Part shown: piece after piece, positions 28,577 to 37,610 of the stretch
How the letters are laid out: every line of letters starts with the position of its first letter
Position numbering within the stretch: position 1 is the stretch's first letter
Translations under genes and position numbers: made by a program
Notes under the pieces: generated by a model
Database searches by the model: none
What the model was told of the DNA's origin: nothing
The model's input: only the letters and a program-made list of their open reading frames with translations
Source of the DNA: Bradyrhizobium sp. CCBAU 051011
Lineage (GTDB): Bacteria > Pseudomonadota > Alphaproteobacteria > Rhizobiales > Xanthobacteraceae
Assembly: GCF_009930815.1 (NCBI RefSeq)
Contig: NZ_CP022222.1
Coordinates: forward strand, 903,501-967,500
Reading direction: 5' to 3'
Length of the DNA stretch: 64,000 nt

Positions 28577-29677
28577 CTACGACTTCCGGACATTTTCGAA
28601 CGCGCGCGCCATCGCATACCACAGCGGCTTCTTCTGCATCGACGAATCGAACGGCAGCGGCCGCGGCAGCCGCTGCGCGAGAGGATCTTTCTTCTTCGCC
28701 GCATCGGTATAGAACGAGTAGTTATCGGCGAGTTCCCACGCGATCACCATCTTGACCGCTGGAACGCGCAACGCGTTGTTCAGATACTTCTCGGCGGTCT
28801 CCGCAATCATGGCGTCGCGCGCTGCGATGTCGTCCGGAAACGTATCATCGCGCACGTCGAATTCGGTCAGGTAGATCTCGACGCCACGGTCGGCGAGCGC
28901 GTGCAGGAATTCGGCGAAACGTCCGGGGTCGTGCGGATAGCGCGGCTGCAGGTGACTTTGCAATCCGACGGCATGCAGCGGCACGCCGGCGTGCTTCAGT
29001 TCGTCAACCAGTTGCAGCAGGCCTTTGCGAACCGTGAGACCGACATCATCATCGCGCTCGCTCTGCGCTTCGTTGAGAACCAGTTTTGTCTTGCGGTCGA
29101 CCATCGCCACGCGCTCGAAGGCGCGCCGCACATAGCCGGTTCCGAACGTGTCGTACCATGGACCGAGCCGGTAGCCGCCGGGAGCCTTGTGCCCCGGCCA
29201 GAACGGTTCGTTGACGACGTCCCATGAATGCAGCTTGCCGACATAACGGGCAGCCACGTCCTCGATGTAGGAATCGAAGAACTTCTCGCGCTCGGTGCTG
29301 CTCATGCTCTTGATCCACTGTGGAACCCATTCGTTCCAGATCAGGCAATGGCCGCGCATCGGAATGTTGTTGCCTGCACAGAATTGCAGCAGACGATCGG
29401 CGCTCTCGAATCGCTTCGGTCCCGGTTGCGGCGCGATGGTTCCCATCTTCATCGCGATGTCCGTCGTCACGATGCGCGTCTGCGTCTGATACAGCTCGCG
29501 ATAGGCAATATCCTTGTCGATCACCGGGCCTGCAGCCGCGCCGAACACAATGCCGTTACGAGCCGCGATGGCGCCGAGACTCTGCGCTGGCTGCGCGGCG
29601 AGTGCCTCCTTTCCGTAAGAAGCAACGCTTGCTCCTGCGATGAGAGCGAGCGCATTTCGCCTCGACCACTGCTGCAT
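28577..29677 (-). CDS. GH10 endo-1,4-beta-xylanase-like glycosidase, exported (Tat-like signal)
   Basis: 366 residues. The N-terminus has a twin-arginine-like signal (SRRNALALIAGASVAS). The catalytic domain has the GH10 acid/base Glu in WDVVNEPF, HCLIWNEWVPQW, VGLQSHLQ, and the nucleophile Glu in EIYLTEFDVRDD. GH10 enzymes cut beta-1,4-xylan-type backbones with retention. The gene is inserted on the opposite strand between two groups of polysaccharide biosynthesis genes, so it probably trims or releases the locus's own polymer, as seen for glycanases in other exopolysaccharide clusters. Plant xylan degradation is the alternative. Confidence 0.9.
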   Translation of the reverse strand: MQQWSRRNALALIAGASVASYGKEALAAQPAQSLGAIAARNGIVFGAAAGPVIDKDIAYRELYQTQTRIVTTDIAMKMGTIAPQPGPKRFESADRLLQFCAGNNIPMRGHCLIWNEWVPQWIKSMSSTEREKFFDSYIEDVAARYVGKLHSWDVVNEPFWPGHKAPGGYRLGPWYDTFGTGYVRRAFERVAMVDRKTKLVLNEAQSERDDDVGLTVRKGLLQLVDELKHAGVPLHAVGLQSHLQPRYPHDPGRFAEFLHALADRGVEIYLTEFDVRDDTFPDDIAARDAMIAETAEKYLNNALRVPAVKMVIAWELADNYSFYTDAAKKKDPLAQRLPRPLPFDSSMQKKPLWYAMARAFENVRKS

Positions 29678-29805
29678 AGCTGATCTCCATCATGTGAATG
29701 CTTCGCCGCCATGTCTAATCGTTCGCAACGCGGCATCGCCATCGTTGCGTCGCATTAGTTCGATTTCGTGACGATGTCAGTCGAGAAATTCTTCGACACA
29801 TAGTT

Positions 29806-29824
29806 CCCGTCGCGACGCGACGGG
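29806..29824. repeat. GC-rich hairpin in the xylanase / WecG-like intergenic region
   Basis: Perfect 8-base arms CCCGTCGC (29806-29813) and GCGACGGG (29817-29824) around GAC. It lies in the 205-base gap between the divergent GH10 gene and the WecG-like gene, 59 bases before the latter's start. There is no U-run, so a regulator site or leader hairpin is more likely than a terminator. Confidence 0.35.
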
Positions 29825-29882
29825 CATGTCGATAGTCCAGCGTGAACGCGTCTCTCAATCAAATCATCGTCAGGAGGTCGAC

Positions 29883-30677
29883 ATGGCGGAACCGCCAATA
29901 TCGTTGCAGCCCAGCCTCAGTGTCGACGGCATCACCATCAATGTTCCCTCGCTTCCGGAAGCTGTTTCATCCATCGTGTCGGCCGCGCAACGTGGCGACA
30001 ATTTCAGCGTCTGCACACTGAACCTCGATCACGTTGTCCAGTTGCAGCAACACGCGAACTTTCGCGCCGCCTATCGACGTGCCCGATTTGTCACAGCCGA
30101 TGGATTCCCCATCGTCGTACTGAGCCGTCTCATGGGCACGCGAATCGAGCGCACGACCGGCGCCGATCTCGTCGAGCCGGTTTGCGCGGAAGCCCGCAAG
30201 AAAGGACTTCCGGTCTTTCTGTTGGGTGCGAACGATGTCACACTGAAAACAACGGCGCGCCGCTTGGCGGAACGATTCCAGGGATTGCAGATCGCGGGAT
30301 GCTTTGCGCCGGGACCGGGGTTCGATCCCTATTCCAGCGAAGCCGATGCCGCGATCGAAAGCATTCGTGCCTCAGGCGCGAAGCTCTGCTTCGTCGCGCT
30401 GGGCGCGCCGCGTCAGGAACTGTTCGCGGCGCGATGCCTCGACGAGTTGAATGGAACCGGCGTGCTGTGCATCGGAGCCGCGCTCGATTTCATCGCGGGC
30501 ACGCAGAACCGCGCGCCGTCCATCGCGCGCAAAACCGGGCTCGAATGGGCGTGGCGCATGCTGCGTGAGCCGCGCCGGCTCGGTCCCCGCTATGTCAAAT
30601 GCATGACGGTGGTTCCGCGTCTCGTGGCGCGAACCATTCCGCAAATCGTCCAGGCACGCATGAGGAAAGCGGCATGA
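29883..30677 (+). CDS. WecG/TagA/CpsF family glycosyltransferase (GT26)
   Basis: 264 residues from the ATG at 29883, with an ideal AGGAGG 7 bases upstream. It has the GT26 features: CTLNLDHVVQLQ, ARFVTADGFPIVVLSRL, RTTGADLVEPVC, FLLGANDVT, LCFVALGAPRQELFAARCLD and CIGAALDFIAGTQNRAP. Members transfer ManNAc(A), GlcA or glucose-type sugars to lipid-linked acceptors. First gene of the second plus-strand biosynthesis group; its stop overlaps the next start. Confidence 0.92.
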   Translation: MAEPPISLQPSLSVDGITINVPSLPEAVSSIVSAAQRGDNFSVCTLNLDHVVQLQQHANFRAAYRRARFVTADGFPIVVLSRLMGTRIERTTGADLVEPVCAEARKKGLPVFLLGANDVTLKTTARRLAERFQGLQIAGCFAPGPGFDPYSSEADAAIESIRASGAKLCFVALGAPRQELFAARCLDELNGTGVLCIGAALDFIAGTQNRAPSIARKTGLEWAWRMLREPRRLGPRYVKCMTVVPRLVARTIPQIVQARMRKAA

Positions 30678-31951
30678 CTTCAACATTGACCCTGGCGCTA
30701 CGTGCGCGAAATGCTACTCGGATCAAGCCACGTTACCAGATCTGTCTGATTCATCCGTTCGATCCGCGCGGCCAAAAGGTCGGCGGCCTCGAAACATATA
30801 TCCGCGACTTCATCACGTTTCATCCCGTCGACACCGACATCCTCTTCATCGGCGTCGACTCGACAGGCGAGCTGGAGCTCGGGCAGCTTCACCGGCTGAC
30901 GTTCCGCGGCCGCGGCTTCGACTTCCTGCCGATCCTGCACTACTCGGATCAGCAGGCCCGCGAAGCGGCCCGCAGCATCCGAACCTCGCTGACCGGGCAA
31001 TTCTTCATGGCGCTGCTCCGTCATTTCCGGCCGATTGCGAAACTGATCCGTGCGAGACGATGCTCGATCGACCTGCGGCGGGTAGAATTTTCCTGGCTGC
31101 CGGCGATCCTGCGGCTTCCCTTCGTGCAGATGCTTCACGGCGAAGGCGCGCCGAAGCTGCAGATGGATTCGCTGCTGCGGAAATATTCCTTCGTCCACAA
31201 CACCGGCGAGCGGTTCGCCGTCGCCATGAGCGAGAAGTTTCTTTGCGTCAATCCGTTCATCACGGAGCGGCTGCAGCAGACCTATCCGCGCCGCAAGGAC
31301 AAGATCGATACGCTCTGGACGTGGGTCAACACCGATATCTTCAAGCCGCAGGTCTGGCCGCTGAACTCTTCGCCGTTCCAGATCGTGTTCGCAGGCAGGC
31401 TCGACGAATTCAAGGATCCGCCGTTGATGTTTCGCACCATCGACCGCCTGCGGCAGCGATTGAACGGCGATGTCAGATTTCACTATATCGGCACCAGTGA
31501 CCCCCACCGCTTCGAGGAGTTCGCCGCGATCGAAGACATCACCGTCCGCCACGGCTTCAAGGATGCCGCCGGCATGGCGGAGACGCTGGCAAGCGCCCAT
31601 GCCGGAATCCTGACGTCCGAGTTCGAGGGCATGCCGCGCTGCGTGCTCGAAACGCTCGCGGTCGGCCGACCCGTCGTCGCCATGCACCTGCCGCAGCTCG
31701 AATCCGTGATCCGGCCCGGCTTCAGCGGCTATCTCGTGCCGCGGAGCGGCAGCCGCGACGAGATGATCGATGCGCTGGTGCAACGGTTTGTCGATGTCCG
31801 GGATGCCATCGAGATGGGTGCGATGAACCCGGTGCAGGTCGCCGACACCATCATGGCATTCACGCCAAGCACTCAGCTCGCGCGGGTCTTCCGCTATCAT
31901 CATGAAATTCAGGATGCGCGCGGACTTGCCGCCGCGGCGCCGACCTATTGA
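30674..31951 (+). CDS. GT4 glycosyltransferase
   Basis: 425 residues, ATGA-coupled to the WecG-like gene. The N-terminal half has VGGLETYIRDF (acceptor-side glycine-rich loop). The C-terminal half has QIVFAGRLDEFKDPPLM and the donor-site motif TSEFEGMPRCVLETLAVGRPVV. Cytoplasmic or membrane-associated. Donor sugar not predictable from sequence. Confidence 0.85.
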   Translation: MTSTLTLALRARNATRIKPRYQICLIHPFDPRGQKVGGLETYIRDFITFHPVDTDILFIGVDSTGELELGQLHRLTFRGRGFDFLPILHYSDQQAREAARSIRTSLTGQFFMALLRHFRPIAKLIRARRCSIDLRRVEFSWLPAILRLPFVQMLHGEGAPKLQMDSLLRKYSFVHNTGERFAVAMSEKFLCVNPFITERLQQTYPRRKDKIDTLWTWVNTDIFKPQVWPLNSSPFQIVFAGRLDEFKDPPLMFRTIDRLRQRLNGDVRFHYIGTSDPHRFEEFAAIEDITVRHGFKDAAGMAETLASAHAGILTSEFEGMPRCVLETLAVGRPVVAMHLPQLESVIRPGFSGYLVPRSGSRDEMIDALVQRFVDVRDAIEMGAMNPVQVADTIMAFTPSTQLARVFRYHHEIQDARGLAAAAPTY

Positions 31952-31961
31952 GGGCGCCGGC

Positions 31962-33137
31962 TTGAACATCCTTCTGTTGACCAGCGAGTTCGCTCCCGCG
32001 ATGGGGGGAATTGGGACCTACGCCCGCGAAATTGCCGCGGCCGCCAGCCGGCTCGGCGCCATGGTCACCGTGGTGGCGCCGGACTACGCGCAACAAACCG
32101 ACGACCGCTCCCTGCCCTTCGAGGTCATTCGGTTTCGCGGCGGACTTCATTCCATGCGCGACCTGCCGCGCAAGATCATGCTGGCGCGGCGCGGTGTGCG
32201 CGGCGACCGATATGACGTGGTCCATGCCGCCGATTGGCCGTTCTTCATCCCGCTCGCGCTTTCGCGATGGCGAACGCCGGCGCGGGTGTTGATGACGGTG
32301 CATGGCACCGAGATCAACGAAACGCAGACGCCGCTAAAGCGCATGGCGATACGCAGCGCCGGCGTGTTCGGGCCACGGACGGAGGTCGTCGCCAACAGCC
32401 GCTTTACCGAGACGCTGTTCCGCGAACGGTTTGCCGTCGACCCGCGGCGGATCAGCGCGATCAATCTCGGCGTATCGGAATTCTGGTTCGGCGGACGACG
32501 AACGCGCCGGGAGATTCGCCTGGCCCATCGCCTGCCGGAAGACCGCCTCGTGATGATCACGGTCGCGCGCATCACGCGCCGCAAGGGGCATCATCTGACC
32601 CTCGCTGCACTGTCGCAGCTTCCCGACGAACTGCGCAGTCGCATCACCTGGCTCGTGATCGGACCCGACGGCGAAGCCGATTATGTCGGCGATCTGCGTC
32701 GGGCTGCCGGCGAGGCAGAATGCGACATTCGTTTCCTTGGGCCCCAATCGAACGAGGAAATTCGCGATCTCTACGCGGCCTCGGATTTCTTTTGCCTGAC
32801 GGGGATGCCCGATACGACCGGCCGGGTCGAGGGATTTGGATTGGTCTATCTCGAAGCCGGAGCCGCCGGCCTGCCGAGCGTCGCGACCGACGTCGGCGGG
32901 GTGGCTGACGCCGTGCTCGCCGACGAGACAGGAATTCTCGTGCCGCCATCGGTCGAGAACATATCGCAGGCGATCGAAGAGCTGGCCACGGATCGGGGAC
33001 TGCGCGCCATTTTCGCGGCAGGCGCATCCGCCCATGCCCGCGCCCTTTCGTGGGAACGCTGCGCGGCGACAACCTATGGCCTGGCCTATGCCGGCAAGCG
33101 GGCATCTGCGAACCACGCCATGGGAAAATCGGCATGA
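31962..33137 (+). CDS. GT4 glycosyltransferase
   Basis: 391 residues from a TTG at 31962 (MNILLLTSEFAPAMGG), chosen because this is the usual GT4 N-terminus and GAGGG lies 7-8 bases upstream; the frame is open to 31902. It has GGIGTYAREIAAAA, TVHGTE, VARITRRKGHHLTL, and GRVEGFGLVYLEAGAAGLPSV with the EX7E-type pair. The third GT4 enzyme of the locus. Its stop overlaps the start of the next small gene by 4 bases. Confidence 0.85.
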   Translation: MNILLLTSEFAPAMGGIGTYAREIAAAASRLGAMVTVVAPDYAQQTDDRSLPFEVIRFRGGLHSMRDLPRKIMLARRGVRGDRYDVVHAADWPFFIPLALSRWRTPARVLMTVHGTEINETQTPLKRMAIRSAGVFGPRTEVVANSRFTETLFRERFAVDPRRISAINLGVSEFWFGGRRTRREIRLAHRLPEDRLVMITVARITRRKGHHLTLAALSQLPDELRSRITWLVIGPDGEADYVGDLRRAAGEAECDIRFLGPQSNEEIRDLYAASDFFCLTGMPDTTGRVEGFGLVYLEAGAAGLPSVATDVGGVADAVLADETGILVPPSVENISQAIEELATDRGLRAIFAAGASAHARALSWERCAATTYGLAYAGKRASANHAMGKSA

Positions 33138-33547
33138 GGCTATGGGTTGCGACCGCGATGCTGCTGGCGATCGCGACCGGTGCGGCGCGGGCGGACAACG
33201 AGAACTGCCGCAAGAGCCGCGAGTATCTATTGGCAACGCCCGGCGGCGACCAGGCCCTGACGCCACAGGCCTATAACGACCTGTTCAAGATCTGCATCGC
33301 AACGTCGGCCATGCCCAACGTGAAGGATGCGTACATCCTGAAGGACGGCGGCATCGCCGTGATCCCCAAGCAGGACAGCGTTTCGGCAACAGCCTCCACG
33401 CTGGCGCAGTTTTGCGACGCCCATCCTCACGGCGTGCTGCGCTTCATCACCCGCAAGGAAAAACTTGTTATCCGCTCCGTAACCGACGTCGCACGGATAT
33501 CGTCGACCTCGTCGACGCCATGCAAGAAGATCAAGGGCATTTCGTAG
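33134..33547 (+). CDS. Secreted small protein of the polysaccharide operon, unknown
   Basis: 137 residues, ATGA-coupled to the preceding glycosyltransferase. A clear signal peptide (MRLWVATAMLLAIATGAARA, cleaved after ARA) is followed by a basic, mostly hydrophilic domain with Cys in ENCRK, FKICIA, QFCDAHP and TPCKK, which could form two disulfides. The family is not recognised. Coupling to the operon suggests a periplasmic accessory role in polymer assembly or export. Confidence 0.65.
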   Translation: MRLWVATAMLLAIATGAARADNENCRKSREYLLATPGGDQALTPQAYNDLFKICIATSAMPNVKDAYILKDGGIAVIPKQDSVSATASTLAQFCDAHPHGVLRFITRKEKLVIRSVTDVARISSTSSTPCKKIKGIS

Positions 33548-33570
33548 AGTAGCGCGCCAACCGTCAAAGC

Positions 33571-34551
33571 TCATTTTTGCCGGTTGTAATAATCCGGCAT
33601 GGCATGCGGATCCATCGCCTGTTCGGCCCTGCGCCCGAGAAAGAAGAATCCGCTGGCGGCATCTGCTGCGGCCCGGCCACGGCCGAATGCATCGAGATAC
33701 CTGATCCAGAAGAACGGCAGCACGATCAGCCGCGACAGCTTGTTGCCCGCGCCGAGCGCGCGCGCGAAATAGCGGATCGACCATTCAAGCGCCACGCCGG
33801 CGCCGCCGACCGGTCCGGCGCTGACTTCCGAGAATCGCCTGAACAGCCAGCGGTGACCGCTCTGCGTGAAACGCGAGAAGTCATAGGCCTGCTCATGCAC
33901 CTGCTGCATGAACGGCGTCTCCGCATAGACCAGGCCTTCCAGGCGCAGCACCCGGTGCAACTCGGCAACGACCGTTGCAGGTTCCAGCACGTGTTCCAGC
34001 ACCGCCTGCACCCAGACGCCGTCGAACACGCCGTCTTCGAACGGCAGACTGTGGGCGTCGGCCACCAGCGCGGTATGCGGCGAGGCATAGACGTCGGTGC
34101 CGACGATTTCGATGGAATCGTCGCGGTAGAGTTCGTCTGCGCCCAAACCGATCGTCCCGCCTCCGATCACGAGCACGACCGGCCGCCTCGACTCCCGCTT
34201 TAACAGCTCGATGAATTTTGCACTGTTGGAAACCGCAACCGGATTACCGCCGAAGGTAAGACGATGCAGGCGTGATCCGATGGAACGGCGGCTGACGTCC
34301 CGCCGCAGCGCCGAGCCGCTCTCGGCCTCATACATCCTGCGCTCAAAAATGCTGGCTTCAAAATCGATCAGCACCGGCTGTGCGCCGACCACCGGAAACC
34401 CGGCCCTGCTATAATCGCAGGCGCGGTTCGAACAGGACGGCTGTGACCAAACGTTCCGCAACGCCGCCGAACAATGAGGGCAGCGTAGACGTTGCTTCCA
34501 GTGCGCGGGTTCCGTATTCGCTACCGAATGATCGACGGCAGAAAGCTGCAA
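33571..34551 (-). CDS. SAM-dependent methyltransferase with N-terminal zinc ribbon
   Basis: 326 residues. Residues 23-46 hold CPHC and a second cysteine pair, a Trm112/YbaR-like zinc ribbon. The class I methyltransferase core has VLVIGGGTIGLG, IVGTDVYASPHTALVADAHSLPF, FDGVWVQAVLEHV and LEGLVYAETPFMQQ. It resembles sugar or lipid methyltransferases of polysaccharide clusters. Convergent with the preceding secreted-protein gene, with 23 bases between stops. Confidence 0.75.
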   Translation of the reverse strand: MQLSAVDHSVANTEPAHWKQRLRCPHCSAALRNVWSQPSCSNRACDYSRAGFPVVGAQPVLIDFEASIFERRMYEAESGSALRRDVSRRSIGSRLHRLTFGGNPVAVSNSAKFIELLKRESRRPVVLVIGGGTIGLGADELYRDDSIEIVGTDVYASPHTALVADAHSLPFEDGVFDGVWVQAVLEHVLEPATVVAELHRVLRLEGLVYAETPFMQQVHEQAYDFSRFTQSGHRWLFRRFSEVSAGPVGGAGVALEWSIRYFARALGAGNKLSRLIVLPFFWIRYLDAFGRGRAAADAASGFFFLGRRAEQAMDPHAMPDYYNRQK

Positions 34552-34943
34552 AGAAGGACCTCGTATTCATTTCTTCTGCCCTGCCGCCCACTCCTGACTT
34601 GCGATCGATGCTAGTTCGAACGCAATGGCAGCGCAACAAAGGCGGGGCCGGGAACAATTTGGATTGCAATTCGGATGTCGCGGCCAGCTTCAGCCAGACG
34701 CCACCATGAGGCTGGCAGGAATGCAACGCACAAACCCGCCTGCTGTTTCGAGCAAATTCTTGGATTTCTCCAACCGCGTTCCAATGGACCCGGTTCACGC
34801 AGCCGGCCCGCTCGCGACTCGGGCCTCCGCCGTCGTAACCCGACGTTGATGACGTCGCGGTCGGAGATTGACAATTCCCATTCCTGAGGAAACCTTGGTC
34901 TGTCGGCCCCGGCTTGCCAGCTGATTGGTCGAGGAGTTGTCTG
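34552..34943. other. Intergenic region without a recognisable gene
   Basis: 392 bases between the methyltransferase start and the small plus-strand gene. Short open frames here lack ribosome sites and family resemblance. It presumably carries the minus-strand methyltransferase promoter; I see no clear operator or repeat. Confidence 0.4.
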
Positions 34944-35294
34944 GTGTCAGCCCGTGAACCATCGCAGCGACCGGACGGATCCGGCCCGCTTCAGGTTTTT
35001 GTTCTCGACATCGATCGAAGGCCGACGCTGGCGTTCGAAGCAACCGGCCTTGCCGAGGCGCAGGAAATCTGTCGCGACGCCGACCTGCAGGCCGATCTGA
35101 CTGCGCTCACATCGGACGGCGTCCCGGTATGCCGGTCAAACTCGACACTCAGCCCGAGGGCAGCAGCGCAAGAGGAGATCGCTGCATTCCGGCATGCAGC
35201 CGAACGGGCGCCGGCATCCGGCCAGCCGACCATGGTGTTCCTGATCAAGATCGACGGCGTCATCGTCGTAACCGTCGGCCCTGACCACGCCTGA
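34944..35294 (+). CDS. Hypothetical protein (116 aa)
   Basis: A 116-residue frame from a GTG with GAGGAG 7 bases upstream, better supported than the non-ATG start at 34914. It reads as a compact alpha/beta domain (VFVLDIDRRPTLAFEATGLAEAQ near the start, MVFLIKIDGVIVVTVGPD at the end). The pattern is protein-like with two hydrophobic strands, but I recognise no family. Convergent with the glycosidase gene, 18 bases apart. Confidence 0.5.
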   Translation: MSAREPSQRPDGSGPLQVFVLDIDRRPTLAFEATGLAEAQEICRDADLQADLTALTSDGVPVCRSNSTLSPRAAAQEEIAAFRHAAERAPASGQPTMVFLIKIDGVIVVTVGPDHA

Positions 35295-35312
35295 CCCGGC
35301 GCGTCGATGCGG

Positions 35313-37610
35313 TCAGGTGAAGAGCAGATGATGCGCCGTCAGGGACGCGATGCCGGTGAGTTCGTCCGATGCATCATGTCCGGGATCCATGCCAGCGTCA
35401 TGACCGGAAAGATGCCCGACGTCGGCTGTAACGGTGGATTCGGATCGGCTCACATCGTGCCCGATGAAGTCTGCTGCCTTGAAGACACCTGCCGCGTCGA
35501 ACCTGACTGCCTCGCTGAAAACAAACGTATCGTTGCCCGCGGTAGCGACCCTTTGTGCGATCCCTCCGAAGTCCATCTGCCGAGGCGCCGCATCGAGGAT
35601 GAACTGATCGCTGAAGCCGCCGGCAAAGTGCTGCAGAAAGTCAGGAAGATGACCTGCCGCATCAGGGCCGGCGCGTTCGAAGGCGTTGCTGTCGACCGGC
35701 TGCTGAGGCGCAGCGCTGGCGGCGATCGCGAACGAATAGAGGTCGGAGCCGTCGGCATGGCGAAGGAGCTGGCCGATGATCTTGCCGGCGCCGTCGGTCG
35801 CCAGCACTTGCAGCGTGCTGCCAGAGCTATTCGCCAGAGTGGCGAACAGCTCGCGGGCGTCGATGACGCCATCGGCGAACCGCAGGAATTCAAGGTGGGA
35901 GAGATGATCACTGCCGTCGCGACCCGCGATCCGGTCATTCACGATCAATTGGCCGTCGGCAATCGCGATATCATAATCGCGGATGTTGCCGGTGAATCTG
36001 GCCGTATCGATCTCGGCCCCGCCGTCGATGATATCGTCGCCTATCCCGCCGGTGATGACGTCATTGCCCGCGCCGCCATCGATCACGTCGTTGTCCGTCG
36101 CGGCGCCGGAAAACCAGTCCTGGTGGCTGGCCGTGTCGACATGGATATTGTGGACGTAGAGATCGAACGTGCCGGGCGAGCTCGCATTGGCGGCGTCGGC
36201 CGGCGCCAGCGCGACGCCGTTGATCAGGAAATCCTTGATATGCAGCGCCCGCCCCGGCGTAGCGTTCGCCAGGTTGATGTCGATGCTGGAGATCAGGCTC
36301 GGATTGACGAAGCTGATCGTGAAGGTCTGGTACTCAGACGGATCGGCCGCCGGCTTGAATTCCATCAGCCCGGAGACCGGTTGGCCGTTGACCTTGATCT
36401 GAGCCTGCGCGCCGACACCACCGACCACCGAGCCGTAACCAACGAGGGTAACGGTCGTTACCGACAATTTGCCAGTGGTCGCGGGCCCGCCGACAATGAT
36501 GTCCGCACCGGCGCCGCCATGAATAACGTCATCGCCCAGCCCGGCATCGATCGTGTCATCGCCGCGGCCGAGATCGATGAGGTCGGCGACGGCCGATCCC
36601 GTTATTGCAAGGTCGGGCACGGCCCCGCCGCCATGGAAATACTGCGAGACGACGGCTTCGGCCGGCTTTCCCATGACGGAATAGCCCGTGCTCGAATACT
36701 GGTTGTTGAGATCCCATTGCCAGAGCTCGACGCCCTTGAACCAGCCGCCGCCGTGGGCGGTCCAGACCTGGAGGAAGGCGTTGTAGGCATCCGCCTGCTC
36801 CTGCACGTCGGCTGTACCATTGCTCGTCCACGATCCCGGCGAGATGGCGGTGCCATCGACGCTGCGATAGCCGACCTCGGTCATCAGCAGCGGCTTGTCG
36901 TATTTCGTAGCGAGCGAATGCAGAAAATCGACCGGCGATTTGTAGTCGAACGCCGCCGCGTAATACGGGTTGACCGGAACTTCGGTCCATGCGTCGATCA
37001 GATCCTGCACCGTCGGGGCATTGCTGGCCGTCAACGGCGGATAGGTGTTGACGCCGATCGTGTCGAGCTGATCCCAGAAGCTGACATGGGAAGCTTCGTC
37101 GGTCGCCGCCGCATAGGTCAGTTCGCCGTGATAGACGTCGCGGACGGCACCGATGATATCGATCCAGTAGCCGCGATATGGCGCGCCGGAGAGGCTGCTC
37201 ATCTCGTTGCCGATTGCGAACGTCTCGACACCTGCGGCCTGCGCGATGGTGGCGAGATGCACGATCTCAGCCTTGTAGGAAGCGAAGAAGTCAGCGACAT
37301 CGGCCGGCGCCAGGCTGGACACCCGGGTTCCGTTCAAGGTCGAGAGCGCGGCCTTGAACAGCACCGACAAGCCGGCATCGTGCGCGGCCTGAAAACCCGC
37401 CAGCAGGCTGGCGTCGCTTTCGGTCTTGGCCGGATCGGCGAAGACGGAGTTGGATGTTCCGGTCTGTGTCCAGATCCGGGCGGTCAGCTCGATCGAATTC
37501 GATCCGAGCGACGCTATCTTTTGGAATGCCTGCTTGGCCGAGGCGCTCGAGAACTGTCCGTTCCATTCGGACAATGCGCCAAAGCCTTGAACATCGAAAG
37601 TACTTGTCAC
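35313..37610 (-). CDS. Glycosidase (GH113-like) with RTX calcium repeats and xylan-binding-type module
   Basis: 765 residues with no N-terminal signal peptide. Residues about 1-325 form a TIM-barrel glycosidase resembling GH113 mannanase-type enzymes: IGNEMSS supplies the probable acid/base Glu (about 135) and LMTEVGYRS the nucleophile (about 243). RTX repeats at about 343-375 (GRGDDTIDAGLGDDVIHGG) precede a domain at about 380-490 like the calcium-dependent xylan-binding module (FTISFVNPSLISSIDINLAN, LHIKDFLINGVAL). A second RTX array lies at about 500-530, and the tail is low-similarity. RTX repeats and lack of a signal peptide predict type I secretion, although no transporter is nearby. 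Probably acts outside the cell on the polysaccharide. Confidence 0.8.
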   Translation of the reverse strand: MTSTFDVQGFGALSEWNGQFSSASAKQAFQKIASLGSNSIELTARIWTQTGTSNSVFADPAKTESDASLLAGFQAAHDAGLSVLFKAALSTLNGTRVSSLAPADVADFFASYKAEIVHLATIAQAAGVETFAIGNEMSSLSGAPYRGYWIDIIGAVRDVYHGELTYAAATDEASHVSFWDQLDTIGVNTYPPLTASNAPTVQDLIDAWTEVPVNPYYAAAFDYKSPVDFLHSLATKYDKPLLMTEVGYRSVDGTAISPGSWTSNGTADVQEQADAYNAFLQVWTAHGGGWFKGVELWQWDLNNQYSSTGYSVMGKPAEAVVSQYFHGGGAVPDLAITGSAVADLIDLGRGDDTIDAGLGDDVIHGGAGADIIVGGPATTGKLSVTTVTLVGYGSVVGGVGAQAQIKVNGQPVSGLMEFKPAADPSEYQTFTISFVNPSLISSIDINLANATPGRALHIKDFLINGVALAPADAANASSPGTFDLYVHNIHVDTASHQDWFSGAATDNDVIDGGAGNDVITGGIGDDIIDGGAEIDTARFTGNIRDYDIAIADGQLIVNDRIAGRDGSDHLSHLEFLRFADGVIDARELFATLANSSGSTLQVLATDGAGKIIGQLLRHADGSDLYSFAIAASAAPQQPVDSNAFERAGPDAAGHLPDFLQHFAGGFSDQFILDAAPRQMDFGGIAQRVATAGNDTFVFSEAVRFDAAGVFKAADFIGHDVSRSESTVTADVGHLSGHDAGMDPGHDASDELTGIASLTAHHLLFT

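Noticed and set aside
34409..34874. Short minus-strand frames in the intergenic region
   Set aside because: No ribosome site, no family resemblance, and unusual Cys/Arg-rich composition.
35900..36560. Repeated GG-D-rich codons as a possible DNA repeat array
   Set aside because: The periodicity is protein-level (RTX calcium repeats) within a gene, not a CRISPR or tandem DNA array.
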